A stretch of DNA of 23,271 nucleotides from CAIOSQ01 sp964434345 (GCA_964434345.1 CAYSUY010000047.1:1-23271), one strand, 5' to 3'. Shown: positions 1 through 7,883, numbered from the stretch's first letter. Numbers and translations are program-made. The notes: generated by a model not told the origin, from the sequence alone.

Positions 1-115
1 GGTCGACGTCGAGGTAGGGGAGGATGAGGCGCTCGCGGATCATCTTCCAGATGATGCGGGTCATCTCGTCGCCGTCGAGCTCGACGATCGGGTTCTGGAC
101 CTTGATCTTGGGCAT
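1..115 (-). CDS. icd: NADP-dependent isocitrate dehydrogenase, N-terminal fragment
   Basis: Partial gene running off the left edge; only the first 38 codons are visible. The product oxidatively decarboxylates isocitrate to 2-oxoglutarate in the TCA cycle, producing NADPH in the cytoplasm. The reverse strand reads MPKIKVQNPIVELDGDEM at the start, followed by TRIIWKMIRERLILPYLDVD. This is the hallmark N-terminus of the eukaryotic-like, homodimeric NADP-IDH common in alphaproteobacteria, not the E. coli Icd type. The ATG at 115-113 is preceded by a good GGAGAA ribosome site about 7 nt upstream. No other start fits. The identification rests on this short but very conserved segment; the catalytic residues lie outside the window. 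Confidence 0.93.
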   Translation of the reverse strand, partial: MPKIKVQNPIVELDGDEMTRIIWKMIRERLILPYLDVD

Positions 116-195
116 GTTCCGTTTCTCCGGCTGCGAACGGCGCGGGTTGTAGCCGATCGTTGCGGCCAAGTCAGGTCTCGATTCGTGGTCCTGGC

Positions 196-780
196 TCAGA
201 TGCGGTCGATGCGGCTGGGGCGACGGCGGACGGGGCTTCGGCCCAGCCGCGCCATGACACCGTCCGCATCGCGTTCGATCGCGAAGAAATCGCGGAATGC
301 GGATTTGACGTACCGTCCCCCGACCATGTGGTCGACGAGCGCCGCGAGCGGAGCCCAGTAGCCGCCGCTATCGCAGATGATCAATGGCTTGTCGTGAAGG
401 CCGAGCTGGCGCCATGTCAGGATCTCGAATGTTTCGTCGAGCGTGCCGGGACCTCCGGGCAGGACCACGAACGCGTCGGCGCGCGCGAACATCGTCGCCT
501 TGCGCTCATGCATCGACGCCGTGACGATGAGTTCGGTCGTGCCGAGATGACCGACCTCGCGGCGCATCAGATGTTCCGGGATGACCCCGACGACGCGGCC
601 GCCGGCCCCCAGGGCCGCGTTGGCGATCACGCCCATGATGCCCACGCGGCCGCCACCATAGACCAACTCGATCCCTGCCTGCGCGAGCAGCCGTCCGAGC
701 CGCGCCGCGTCGGCCTTGTGGACGCGCGCGCCGCGGTCGGACGAGCCGCAGAACACGCAGACGGAGCGGGGCAGGGGCAT
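196..780 (-). CDS. LOG-family (TIGR00730) cytokinin riboside 5'-monophosphate phosphoribohydrolase-like protein
   Basis: A 194-residue Rossmann-fold protein of the LOG / 'lysine decarboxylase-like' family. Members characterised in plants, fungi and actinobacteria hydrolyse nucleoside 5'-monophosphates to base and ribose 5-phosphate; lysine decarboxylase activity is a historical misannotation. Visible motifs are an N-terminal VCVFCGSS strand-loop (residues 7-14), YGGGRVGIMG (41-50), the conserved Arg in SMHERKATMF (89-98) and the signature PGGPGTLDE (108-116), whose Glu is the usual catalytic residue. Length is typical. The frame is open far upstream on this GC-rich strand, but homology begins at the Met at 780, preceded by AAAGG. 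The Arg-rich tail (about 181-194) is not conserved in the family. It lies 80 nt upstream of icd on the same strand and is divergent from the cytochrome genes. Physiological substrate unknown. Confidence 0.88.
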   Translation of the reverse strand: MPLPRSVCVFCGSSDRGARVHKADAARLGRLLAQAGIELVYGGGRVGIMGVIANAALGAGGRVVGVIPEHLMRREVGHLGTTELIVTASMHERKATMFARADAFVVLPGGPGTLDETFEILTWRQLGLHDKPLIICDSGGYWAPLAALVDHMVGGRYVKSAFRDFFAIERDADGVMARLGRSPVRRRPSRIDRI

Positions 781-906
781 GGCCGACCTTTGATGGCGAG
801 ACGAAACGGAAGAGCCATGATAAATTCGAAACATTCGAGCGGGAACCGGGAACAGCGTCCGGCGTTGGCGTTCCGCGTGATCCGTGGACAAGAAGGAGTC
901 TAGGCG
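781..906. promoter_or_regulatory. Divergent intergenic region between the LOG gene and cytochrome c'
   Basis: 126 bp with no coding potential I can support. It must hold promoters for both directions. The only AT-rich part is about 817-836, containing GATAAAT and two copies of ATTCGA three bases apart, which is the likeliest -10/operator area. An AAGGAG ribosome site for the cytochrome lies at 893-898. No convincing -35 box could be assigned. Confidence 0.3.
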
Positions 907-1374
907 ATGACCCGATTGACGATGACCATCCTGGCCCTGGCCGCCACGTCCGTGCTGACCGATGCGGGCCAGGCGCTCGCGCAGACCCCGGCGGCATCGA
1001 TCGAGCAGCGCCAGTCCGCCATGAAGATGAGCGGTGCCTCGATGAAGGCGATCGTGCCAGTCGCTCGCGGCGATGCGGCCTGGAACCCCGCGGCGGTCAT
1101 TCCCGCGCTCGAGAAACTCGTCGAGACGGCGGCAGCGACGCCCGCGATGTTCCCTCCAGGCAGCGGAGCGGAGTCCGGCGTGAAGACGGCTGCGCTTGGC
1201 GCGGTCTGGGAGAAGCGTGCCGAGTTCGAGGCGGCGGCGAAGGCCCAGGCCGACGCGGCGCGCGCCATGCTCGACGCGGCGCGGGCGAACGACGAGGCAC
1301 GCTTCAAGAGCGGGTTCGCGGCGCTCGGCCGATCCTGCGGCGGGTGCCACGAGCCGTTCCGCGCCAAGCAATGA
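907..1374 (+). CDS. Cytochrome c' family (class II c-type cytochrome)
   Basis: A 155-residue periplasmic four-helix-bundle cytochrome. Residues 1-25 form a Sec signal peptide ending in ALA, with cleavage probably before Gln26. The heme attachment motif CGGCH is at 144-148, near the C-terminus, which is diagnostic of class II cytochromes c. The N-terminal helix carries the usual Arg/Met-rich pattern (RQSAMKMSGASM, 35-46). Family members shuttle electrons or bind NO; which applies here cannot be read from sequence. AAGGAG sits 8 nt before the ATG. The stop codon overlaps the start of a diheme cytochrome by ATGA, so the two are probably translationally coupled and act together. A c-556-like role is the main alternative. 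Confidence 0.92.
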   Translation: MTRLTMTILALAATSVLTDAGQALAQTPAASIEQRQSAMKMSGASMKAIVPVARGDAAWNPAAVIPALEKLVETAAATPAMFPPGSGAESGVKTAALGAVWEKRAEFEAAAKAQADAARAMLDAARANDEARFKSGFAALGRSCGGCHEPFRAKQ

Positions 1375-2252
1375 GCCTGACGGGCCGCCGTCGCGCACCG
1401 CGCCGCATGGGCGCGGCGGTCGCCGGCCTCGTCCTGGCTGTCGCCGCCGCCGCCAGCGCGATTGCACAGGATGCGGCCAACGGCGCCTATATCGCGCGCG
1501 CCGCCGGGTGTCTTGGATGTCACACGGCAGCCGGAAAGGATGCCGTCCCCTTCGCCGGTGGGCGTGAACTGAAGACGCCGTTTGGCAGCTTCTTCGGACC
1601 GAACATCACCACGGATGCCGTCCACGGCATCGGCGCCTGGAGCACCGAGGATTTCGTGCGGGCGATGCGCTATGGCGTCAGGCCCGATGGCCAGCACTAT
1701 TTTCCGGCATTTCCCTATACCGCCTTCGCCGGGATGACGGACCGCGATCTGCGCGACCTCTGGGCCTATCTTCGGTCGCTGCCGCCGAATGGACAGCCCA
1801 GCAAGCCCCACACGCTGCGCGTCCCGTTCTCGCTGCGGCCGACGCTGCTGGCCTGGAAACTGCTCTACGCGTCGGCCGTGCCGATGCCGGATGGCCGCGC
1901 GGATGGGCCGGTCGCGCGCGGTGCCTATATCGTCGAGGCGCTCGGGCATTGTGCGGAATGCCATACGCCGCGTGACGCGCTTGGCGGTCGTCGCGCGAAC
2001 GCGGCCTACGCGGGTGCTGCAAGTGGCGCCGGCCGGGCGCCGAACATCACGCCCGCCGCGCTCGGCAAGTGGAGCGACGCGGATCTCAAGGAGTATCTCT
2101 CGTCCGGGATGACCCCGGATGGGGATTTTGCAGGCGGCGAGATGGCCGAGGTCATCCGCGACTCGACGAGCCGGCTGACGGCGGAAGATCTCGCGGCGGT
2201 CGTCGCCTATCTGCGCACCGTGCCGGCGCAGCCTGTCGCTGCCCCGCGCTGA
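1371..2252 (+). CDS. Diheme c-type cytochrome
   Basis: A 293-residue exported cytochrome with two class I heme domains: CLGCH at 47-51 and CAECH at 194-198. An Arg-rich N-terminus followed by a hydrophobic stretch (about 13-32, ending ASAIAQ) is a signal peptide. Conserved blocks typical of this family are FGPNITTD, YFPAFPYTAF with MTDRDLRDLWAYL in domain 1, and APNITP with a GGEMAEVI segment in domain 2. Similar proteins serve as cytochrome subunits of membrane-associated dehydrogenases or as electron donors to oxidases. No dehydrogenase subunit is adjacent; the partner encoded here is cytochrome c'. The start at 1371 was chosen because it gives an ATGA overlap with the upstream gene; ATG 1344 lies inside that gene, and ATG 1407 is also possible. 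Confidence 0.9.
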   Translation: MSLTGRRRAPRRMGAAVAGLVLAVAAAASAIAQDAANGAYIARAAGCLGCHTAAGKDAVPFAGGRELKTPFGSFFGPNITTDAVHGIGAWSTEDFVRAMRYGVRPDGQHYFPAFPYTAFAGMTDRDLRDLWAYLRSLPPNGQPSKPHTLRVPFSLRPTLLAWKLLYASAVPMPDGRADGPVARGAYIVEALGHCAECHTPRDALGGRRANAAYAGAASGAGRAPNITPAALGKWSDADLKEYLSSGMTPDGDFAGGEMAEVIRDSTSRLTAEDLAAVVAYLRTVPAQPVAAPR

Positions 2253-2322
2253 GATCCGACCCGCGCTGAGCTCCGGCCCAGGTTCGGACCCGAAGCGCTG
2301 CGAAAGGCATCTCGCCGGGTCG

Positions 2323-3932
2323 ATGGCGCATTGCTCCGGCGGCAATTCGTCGCCTAGATTGCGGCCTTCGCTTTCGGGGCCCGTTTCCGTTTTGAGTCGC
2401 AAGCTTCTGACCGGTCTTCTCGCCCTCGTGGTGGCGCTCGCCGTCACCATCTGGGCTCTTGTGCTTGTCCGCGAGGAGCCGGCGCCGGCGGTGGAGTCGC
2501 GCGTCGCGCGGCCCGCCGCGCCTGCTCCCGATACGGGAACCGTGAGCGAAGCGCCGGCGCCACCCCGGCAACCTGCCCCGGCCGTCGATACCGCTCCCAC
2601 GACCGCTGCCGAGCCGCTTCGTGCCGCGGAGCAGGTGCGTGAGGCGCCGCCCGCTCCGAAGCCGGTCGAGCCGCCCGCTCCGAAGCCGGCCGAGCCGCCC
2701 GCTCCGAAGCCGGCCGAGCCGGCGGCTGCGGAGGCCCCCGCTCAGGCGGTTCCCGCGCTTGTGCCGGCGCCCTCCGTACCAGCCCCCGCCCCAAGCCCGG
2801 CGCCCGCGGCGTCACCGGCGCCCGTGGTTGCCGAGGCGCCNNNNNNNNNNNNNNNNNNNNNNNNNNNNNNNNNNNNNNNNNNNNNNNNNNNNNNNNNNNN
2901 NNNNNNNNNNNNNNNNNNNNNNNNNNNNNNNNNNNNNNNNCCGCCCCAAGCCCGGCGCCCGCGGCGTCACCGGCGCCCGTGGTTGCCGAGGCGCCCTCCA
3001 GTCCGGCCCCGGCCCCAAGCCCGGCGCCCTCAACCTCATCGGCACCCGTGGTTGTCGCGCAGCCGGCCGTTCCGGCTCCGCCGCCCGCACCGCCGGGACC
3101 GAGCTTCGATGTCGTCCGCGTCGCGGCGGATGGGATGGCGGTCATCGCGGGGAGGGCTCAGCCCGGAGCGGTGGTGATCGTGCTCGATGGCGACACCGAG
3201 ATCGCCAGGACCACCGCGGATGCGCGCGGGGAGTGGGTCGCCCTGCCGGCGAAGCCGCTTGCGCCGGGTACACGGGAATTGTCCCTGGTCGCGCGACAGC
3301 CCGGCGCCACCGGGGAGCGGAAATCGGATCGCGTCGTCGTCGTGGTGGTTCCGGAGCGCCAGGTCCAGACCGCCGCGCGGGCCCCTGGTGCCGTCGCAGT
3401 CGCGGTCGCGCGCGATGCCGAAAATGCCGCGCCGAGCCGGCTCCTGCAGGTGCCGAGCGCGGAACCGCGTGGTGCGCCACCGCTGCCCGTGACGATCGAG
3501 ACGATCGATTACGATGCGACCGGCGAGGTCATACTGTCGGGACGGACCCCGGCGGGGACGGTCGTGCAACTCTATCTGGACGGTAAACCGATCGGGCGCG
3601 CCGAGGGAGATCCCAACGGGCGATGGACCATGCGTCCTGACCAGGCCGTGGCGCCGGGTGTGTACACCTTGCGCATCGACCAGATCGGCCCGGATGGCCG
3701 CGTGGTGCAACGCATCGAACTGCCCTTCGCCCGCGCCGAGCCGCAGGTCGAGATGCCGGCGGCAGCGGAGCGGGTCGTCGTCCAGCCTGGCAATTCGCTC
3801 TGGCGAATCGCGCGTCGTGTCTACGGGGCCGGGATCCGCTACACCGTCATCTATCAGGCCAACAAGGACATGATCCGGGACCCTGATCTGATCTATCCCG
3901 GGCAGATCTTCAGTCTTCCCGAACCGCGGTGA
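2323..3932 (+). CDS. Proline/alanine-rich envelope protein with Ig-like repeats and C-terminal LysM domain (interrupted by assembly gap)
   Basis: One gene split by 100 Ns at 2841-2940. Order: an N-terminal membrane anchor (LLTGLLALVVALAVTIWALV), a long Pro/Ala-rich linker with repeats, two related Ig-like beta modules (SFDVVRVAADGMAVIAGRA... and IETIDYDATGEVILSGRT..., each with a GEWV/GRWT strand), and a C-terminal LysM domain (VVVQPGNSLWRIARRVYG to IYPGQIFSLP) that should bind peptidoglycan. The anchor plus LysM suggests a protein spanning from the inner membrane to the wall. Frames on the two sides of the gap do not match at 100 nt. They match if the identical 55-bp flanks are overlapped, so I treat it as one intact gene. 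The start is uncertain: ATG 2323, or TTG 2392 immediately before the anchor. Neither has a good ribosome site. Function beyond wall binding is unknown. Confidence 0.8.
2647..2718 (+). repeat. Three tandem 24-bp repeats encoding PPAPKPxE
   Basis: Three head-to-tail 24-bp units (2647-2670, 2671-2694, 2695-2718), differing only by GTC/GCC in the Val/Ala codon. They encode an eight-residue Pro/Lys/Glu unit in the linker of the LysM protein. Repeats of this type form extended, stiff spacers and vary in number between strains. Confidence 0.9.
2767..3059 (+). repeat. 69-bp coding repeat spanning the assembly gap
   Basis: A 69-bp (23-residue) unit beginning GCGCCCTCC at 2767 recurs at 2991 after the gap, coding for APSxPAPAPSPAP-type segments. 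The last 55 bases before the Ns (2786-2840) are identical to the first 55 after them (2941-2995). At least two units exist; extra whole units could be hidden in the gap without changing the frame. Confidence 0.85.
2841..2940. other. Assembly gap of 100 N
   Basis: A round-number gap inside a repeat, flanked by 55 identical bases. It looks like a scaffolding placeholder rather than a measured distance. Confidence 0.95.
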
Positions 3933-4040
3933 CCTGGCCGCCGACCCTGCGCGATTTTCCATTTCCTCCGACGCGTCTGCTGGTAAAGCTTCGTCCCAGG
4001 CATCCGGCCTGAAACGGCCCCTTCCTCACCCGGCGGTACC

Positions 4041-4736
4041 ATGCTCGATACGATCGCGAAGTCCCTGGCCCCAATCCATCGCGCGGGCTGGCCGTTCGTC
4101 GTTCTGGCCGCCGCCGCCTCCCTGATCGGGTTCTGGGCCTATGCGCCGATCGGCTGGATCCTTGCTGGCGTCACGGCCTGGGTTGCGTATTTCTTCCGCG
4201 ATCCGGATCGCGTCACGCCGGTTCGCCCCGGTCTCGTGATCAGCCCGGCGGATGGGCGGGTCCAGATGATCGTCCGCGCGGCACCTCCGGAAGAACTTGG
4301 TCTGGGGAACGCCGAATTGCTGCGGATCAGCATCTTCCTCAATGTCTTCGACGTCCATGTGAACCGATTCCCGGTCGATGGCCGCGTGAGCGCCGCGCAT
4401 TACCGTCCCGGGAAATTCCTGAACGCGTCGCTGGACAAGGCGTCGGTCGACAACGAACGCATGTCTCTCGCGATCCGGCTTCCCGATGGTCGCGATACCG
4501 CGGTCGTTCAGATCGCGGGACTGGTCGCGCGCCGGATCATCTGTGATGTGTCGGAAGGCGCCGAAGCCAGGGCTGGCGCGCGCTATGGGCTTATCCGCTT
4601 CGGCAGTCGCGTGGACGTTTACCTGCCGGCCGAGACGAATCCCCTCGTCATCGTGGGGCAGCGTGCGGTCGCGGGTGAGACGGTTCTTGCCGACCTTGCC
4701 GGCTCGGAAGCGGCGCGGGTCGGCGAGGTGCGCTGA
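4041..4736 (+). CDS. psd: Phosphatidylserine decarboxylase, short alphaproteobacterial type
   Basis: A 231-residue proenzyme that decarboxylates phosphatidylserine to phosphatidylethanolamine at the inner membrane. Two hydrophobic segments (about 18-34 and 36-52) precede FFRDPDR (51-57), ISPADGRV (67-74), the FLNVFDVHVNR core (99-109) and the self-cleavage site in IRFGSRVDVYLP. Ser189 after Gly188 becomes the pyruvoyl group, splitting the protein into a beta chain and a small alpha chain of about 43 residues. The length matches the compact archaeal/alphaproteobacterial PSD group rather than the longer E. coli enzyme. It ends 2 nt before pssA, which makes its substrate, so the two form an operon. 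No strong ribosome site precedes the ATG. Confidence 0.95.
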   Translation: MLDTIAKSLAPIHRAGWPFVVLAAAASLIGFWAYAPIGWILAGVTAWVAYFFRDPDRVTPVRPGLVISPADGRVQMIVRAAPPEELGLGNAELLRISIFLNVFDVHVNRFPVDGRVSAAHYRPGKFLNASLDKASVDNERMSLAIRLPDGRDTAVVQIAGLVARRIICDVSEGAEARAGARYGLIRFGSRVDVYLPAETNPLVIVGQRAVAGETVLADLAGSEAARVGEVR

Positions 4737-4738
4737 CA

Positions 4739-5542
4739 ATGGGGCCGGGCGAAGCCGATCCGGAGGGGCCGCGCCGGCGCGCGCCGCTCGGCGGCCGCCG
4801 TGTCAGCGCGCTCATTCCGAACATCCTGACCATCGGGGCGCTCTGTGCGGGCCTGACCGCGGTGCGCTTCGCGATCCTCGGCCGCTGGGAGCATGCGGTT
4901 GCCGCGATCCTCTGCGCCGCCGTCCTCGATGGGCTCGATGGGCGGATGGCGCGTCTTCTGAACGCGACCTCCAAGTTCGGCGCTGAGCTCGATTCGCTGT
5001 CGGATTTCGTGAGTTTCGGGGCCGCGCCGGCCCTGATCCTCTATCTTTGGAGCAGCCACGAGGTCGGTGGCATCGGCTGGATCGCCGCCCTGTTCTACGC
5101 GGTATGCTGTGCCCTGCGGCTTGCGCGCTTCAACACGATGCTGAGCGATCCCAACACCCCGGCCTGGGCGCGGTATTATTTCACCGGCGTTCCCGCTCCG
5201 GCCGGCGCCTTTCTGGTCGTGCTGCCGCTGATGCTGTCGTTCGAGGTCGCGTCGGAGGGCGGGACCGCCTTCGCGTCGCCCTGGCTCACGATGTTGGCGC
5301 TCGTGGGCGTCGGTGCGTTGATGGTCAGCCGGATCCCCACGTTTTCGATGAAGCAGATGCGGATCCCGCGTGCCTTGACGCTTCCCGCTCTGATCCTCGC
5401 GGCGCTCTTCGTGGCTGCCCTGGTCACGCTGCCCTGGGCGACCCTGCTCGCCACCGGCGCGCTCTATCTGGCCAGCATTCCGCTCTCGGTGATCGTGCAA
5501 AGACGCGCGACCGCGTCCGGCTCCAGCGACGTGGCGAGTTGA
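4739..5542 (+). CDS. pssA: CDP-diacylglycerol-serine O-phosphatidyltransferase
   Basis: A 267-residue integral membrane enzyme that transfers phosphatidate from CDP-diacylglycerol to L-serine, giving phosphatidylserine and CMP. The complete CDP-alcohol phosphotransferase signature is visible: D64, D67-G68, A71-R72, G81, D85 and D89, whose four Asp residues bind two metal ions. Hydrophobic helices run from about residue 24 to 258. The N-terminal 20 residues are basic and proline-rich, and homology starts at SALIPNILT, so GTG 4800 (Val22) would be a possible shorter start. ATG 4739 lies 2 nt after the psd stop, consistent with coupled translation. Together the pair supplies phosphatidylethanolamine. 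Confidence 0.95.
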   Translation: MGPGEADPEGPRRRAPLGGRRVSALIPNILTIGALCAGLTAVRFAILGRWEHAVAAILCAAVLDGLDGRMARLLNATSKFGAELDSLSDFVSFGAAPALILYLWSSHEVGGIGWIAALFYAVCCALRLARFNTMLSDPNTPAWARYYFTGVPAPAGAFLVVLPLMLSFEVASEGGTAFASPWLTMLALVGVGALMVSRIPTFSMKQMRIPRALTLPALILAALFVAALVTLPWATLLATGALYLASIPLSVIVQRRATASGSSDVAS

Positions 5543-5597
5543 TTTCGGCGAGGCTTCTGAAAACCGAAAAGTAAGATCTTTGGCGGAGTCTGTATTC

Positions 5598-6854
5598 ATG
5601 ATGGATTCTGGTTCGCCAATTCACGACAAGCCGGCCTTGCCGCCCGCGCTCTGCTGGGAGGTGTTCAGCCGGTTTCCAAACGGCGCCTGCGTCCTCGATC
5701 CCGGCCGCCGGCTGGTTGCCTGCAACGAACTCTGGCGTCGTCTGCTGGAGCCCGCGGCGGCGCTGCTCGTTCCAGGCACGCCTTTCGGCGAGATCGTCGC
5801 GGCCATGGTGGCGAGTGGCCGCGTCGATACGGATGCGGCCGGCGGAGACGCGGCATGGGTCCACGCGGGCAAGGAGGCGGTGTTCTCCGGCCGGGAACTG
5901 GTGGTCGGGCTACGCGATGGCCGGCAGTTCCAGGTGGAGTCGGCCGCCCTCGGCGGCGGTGGAACGCTGCTGACGGTGACGGACGTCACGACGGCCAGGA
6001 GCCATGAACTGGCCCTGGCGGTTCGGGTCGAGGAACTCGAGCGCGTCCAGAGCAAGCTGGCGTCGCAGCAGGCGGAAATGGCCGATCTCGCAGCGCGTCT
6101 CGATGCGCTGCGCAGCGAGGCGGAGCGTGCCAACAGGACGAAATCCGAGTTCCTCGCCAACATGAGCCACGAACTGCGCAGCCCGCTCAACGCGGTGATC
6201 GGTTTCGCGGAGATCATGAAGGACGAGTTGTTCGGGAATCTCGGGTCGGCCCAGTACCGGGAGTACGCGCTCGATATCTGGAACAGCGGACGCCACCTTC
6301 TGGACGTCATCAACGACATCCTCGACCTGTCGAAGATCGAGGCCGGCAAGGCCGATCTCATCGAGTCGGAGTTCGATCTTGGCGGCACGGTCGCGGCGTG
6401 CGTCCGCCTGATCGCCGGAAGGGCCCAGCAGGCCGAGATATCGGTGCGCTCCACGGTCGCAAGCGAGGGGATCGTCCTGTGGGGTGACGAGCGCAAGATC
6501 AAGCAGGTGCTGATCAATCTGCTGACCAATGCGATCAAGTTCACCAAGCCAGGAGGGCGCGTCCGGATCGCGGTCGCCGATCGCGAGGCGGGGCTGGATA
6601 TTCGCATCTCGGATACGGGTATCGGCATGGCCGCCGCCGATATTCCGGTCGCGCTCGCGGCTTTCGGCCAGGTCGATTCGTCTCTGGCCCGCAAGCACGA
6701 GGGAACCGGGCTGGGACTGCCGCTGTCGAAGGCGATGGTCGAGATGCATGGCGGCACGCTCAGCATCGAGAGCGAGGTCGGCATCGGCACGACCGTCGCC
6801 ATCCACGTCCCGGCCTCGCGGATCGTGTCGCGCGGCCCGTCGGCCGCCGCCTGA
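5598..6854 (+). CDS. PAS-domain sensor histidine kinase (orphan)
   Basis: A 418-residue kinase without obvious membrane segments, so probably cytoplasmic. Domains: a PAS_7-like sensor (about 21-132, starting FSRFPNGACVLD), a coiled coil (about 136-182), HisKA with the H box FLANMSHELRSPLNAVIGF and phospho-acceptor His191, and HATPase_c with N box (LINLLTNAIKF, 305-315), G1 (DTGIGM, 339-344) and G2 (GTGLGLPLSKAM, 369-380). All catalytic boxes are intact. I chose ATG 5598 because GGCGGAG lies 9 nt upstream; a TTG at 5580 would add six residues. No response regulator is encoded nearby. The kinase follows pssA after 55 nt on the same strand and ends at a hairpin, so it may be co-transcribed with psd-pssA. 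Signal unknown. Confidence 0.92.
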   Translation: MMDSGSPIHDKPALPPALCWEVFSRFPNGACVLDPGRRLVACNELWRRLLEPAAALLVPGTPFGEIVAAMVASGRVDTDAAGGDAAWVHAGKEAVFSGRELVVGLRDGRQFQVESAALGGGGTLLTVTDVTTARSHELALAVRVEELERVQSKLASQQAEMADLAARLDALRSEAERANRTKSEFLANMSHELRSPLNAVIGFAEIMKDELFGNLGSAQYREYALDIWNSGRHLLDVINDILDLSKIEAGKADLIESEFDLGGTVAACVRLIAGRAQQAEISVRSTVASEGIVLWGDERKIKQVLINLLTNAIKFTKPGGRVRIAVADREAGLDIRISDTGIGMAAADIPVALAAFGQVDSSLARKHEGTGLGLPLSKAMVEMHGGTLSIESEVGIGTTVAIHVPASRIVSRGPSAAA

Positions 6855-6863
6855 CACGCCGAA

Positions 6864-6884
6864 GGCGGCGCGCGAAGCGCCGCC
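6864..6884. terminator. Hairpin between convergent genes
   Basis: Perfect 8-bp GC stem (GGCGGCGC / GCGCCGCC) with the loop GCGAA, lying 10 nt after the kinase stop and 15 nt after the end of the convergent iolG-like gene. A short CCCTTGTGTCTT stretch follows on the plus strand. It probably terminates transcription from the left and could serve both directions. Confidence 0.65.
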
Positions 6885-6899
6885 CCCTTGTGTCTTGCG

Positions 6900-7883
6900 T
6901 CAGACCGCTATCGCGCGCCGGGCGCGGAGGCTCTCGTTCGCCGCCTCGGCCAGTTGCAGGGCGCGTCGTCCGTCCTCGACCCCGACGATGGGGGCCGCCG
7001 CTCCGGCGCAGATCTCGAGAAAATGGCGCAGTTCGGCGCGGTATGCGTCGGCATATCGCTCGAGGAAGAAATGCAGGGGCTTGTCGGCGACGACACCCTC
7101 GGCCGTCGAGGCGATGACGGTGGTCGGCTTCAGGTTTCCGGCTTCGAGCATGCCGCGCGCGCCAAGGACCTCGATGCGCTGATCGTAGCCATAGACGGCA
7201 CGGCGGCTGTTCGAAATCTGGCATAGGCGGCCGCTAGCGGTCCTGAGCGTCACCATCGCGGTATCGACGTCTCCAGCCTCTGCGATGCGCGGATCGACGA
7301 GGCAGGATGCGGTGGCGAAGAGTTCCACCGGCTCCTCGCCGAGAAGGAAGCGCGCCATGTCGAGGTCATGGATCATCATGTCCCGAAAAAGGCCGCCTGA
7401 AACCTTCACGTAGTCGAGCGGGGGCGGGCCGGGATCGCGGCTGGTGATCTGCACGAGTTCCACCGGTCCGATCGCGCCGGCGTCGATGCGGCTCTTGAGG
7501 GCCGCGAAGCTCGGGTCGAACCGGCGGTTGAAGCCCATCAGGACCTTCGCGCCAGTCGCCTTCACCGCGGCAACGCAGCGATCCGCGCGCTCCATCGACA
7601 GGTCGATCGGCTTCTCACAGAAGATCGTCTTGCCGGCCTTCGCGGCGCGTTCGAGGAGATCCGCATGCGTGTCGGTCGAACTCGCGATGATGACGGCCTG
7701 GACGGCGGGATCGGCGAGTGCCGCGTCGGCGGCCGCGACGCGTGCGCCATGGCGCTGGGCGAGGGCGGCCGCAGCGTCCTGGTTCACGTCGACCACGTAG
7801 ACAAGGCGTGCCCCGGCGGCGGCGACGTTGCTGGCATGGATCGCGCCGATGCGCCCCGCGCCGAATTGACAGATGCCGATCAT
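6900..7883 (-). CDS. iolG: Inositol 2-dehydrogenase-like oxidoreductase (Gfo/Idh/MocA)
   Basis: A 327-residue NAD(P)-dependent dehydrogenase, expected to oxidise myo-inositol to 2-keto-myo-inositol (scyllo-inosose). The N-terminal Rossmann fold carries GAGRIG (8-13). EKP at 90-92 holds the catalytic Lys91. The segment GGLFRDMMIHDLDMARF contains Asp168 and His172, equivalent to the Asp/His pair of Bacillus IolG. Length and C-terminal domain are typical. It is the last gene of a minus-strand operon, 19 nt after the ABC ATPase stop, with GGAG about 10 nt before ATG 7883. The family also contains dehydrogenases for other polyols and sugars; assignment to inositol is strengthened by iolD nearby. 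Confidence 0.85.
   Translation of the reverse strand: MIGICQFGAGRIGAIHASNVAAAGARLVYVVDVNQDAAAALAQRHGARVAAADAALADPAVQAVIIASSTDTHADLLERAAKAGKTIFCEKPIDLSMERADRCVAAVKATGAKVLMGFNRRFDPSFAALKSRIDAGAIGPVELVQITSRDPGPPPLDYVKVSGGLFRDMMIHDLDMARFLLGEEPVELFATASCLVDPRIAEAGDVDTAMVTLRTASGRLCQISNSRRAVYGYDQRIEVLGARGMLEAGNLKPTTVIASTAEGVVADKPLHFFLERYADAYRAELRHFLEICAGAAAPIVGVEDGRRALQLAEAANESLRARRAIAV

Noticed and set aside
900..2600. Long open minus-strand frame (566 codons) across the cytochrome genes
   Set aside because: It is antisense to two well-supported cytochrome genes, is Arg/Ala/Gly-rich without recognisable motifs, and is explained by the lack of stop codons in GC-rich DNA.
2647..3059. CRISPR-like repeat array
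   Set aside because: The repeats are directly adjacent, have no spacers, keep codon phase and encode Pro/Ala-rich peptide.
3933..4040. Promoter for psd in the 108-nt spacer
   Set aside because: A slightly AT-rich stretch (about 3951-3985) exists, but no pair of boxes with acceptable spacing could be assigned.
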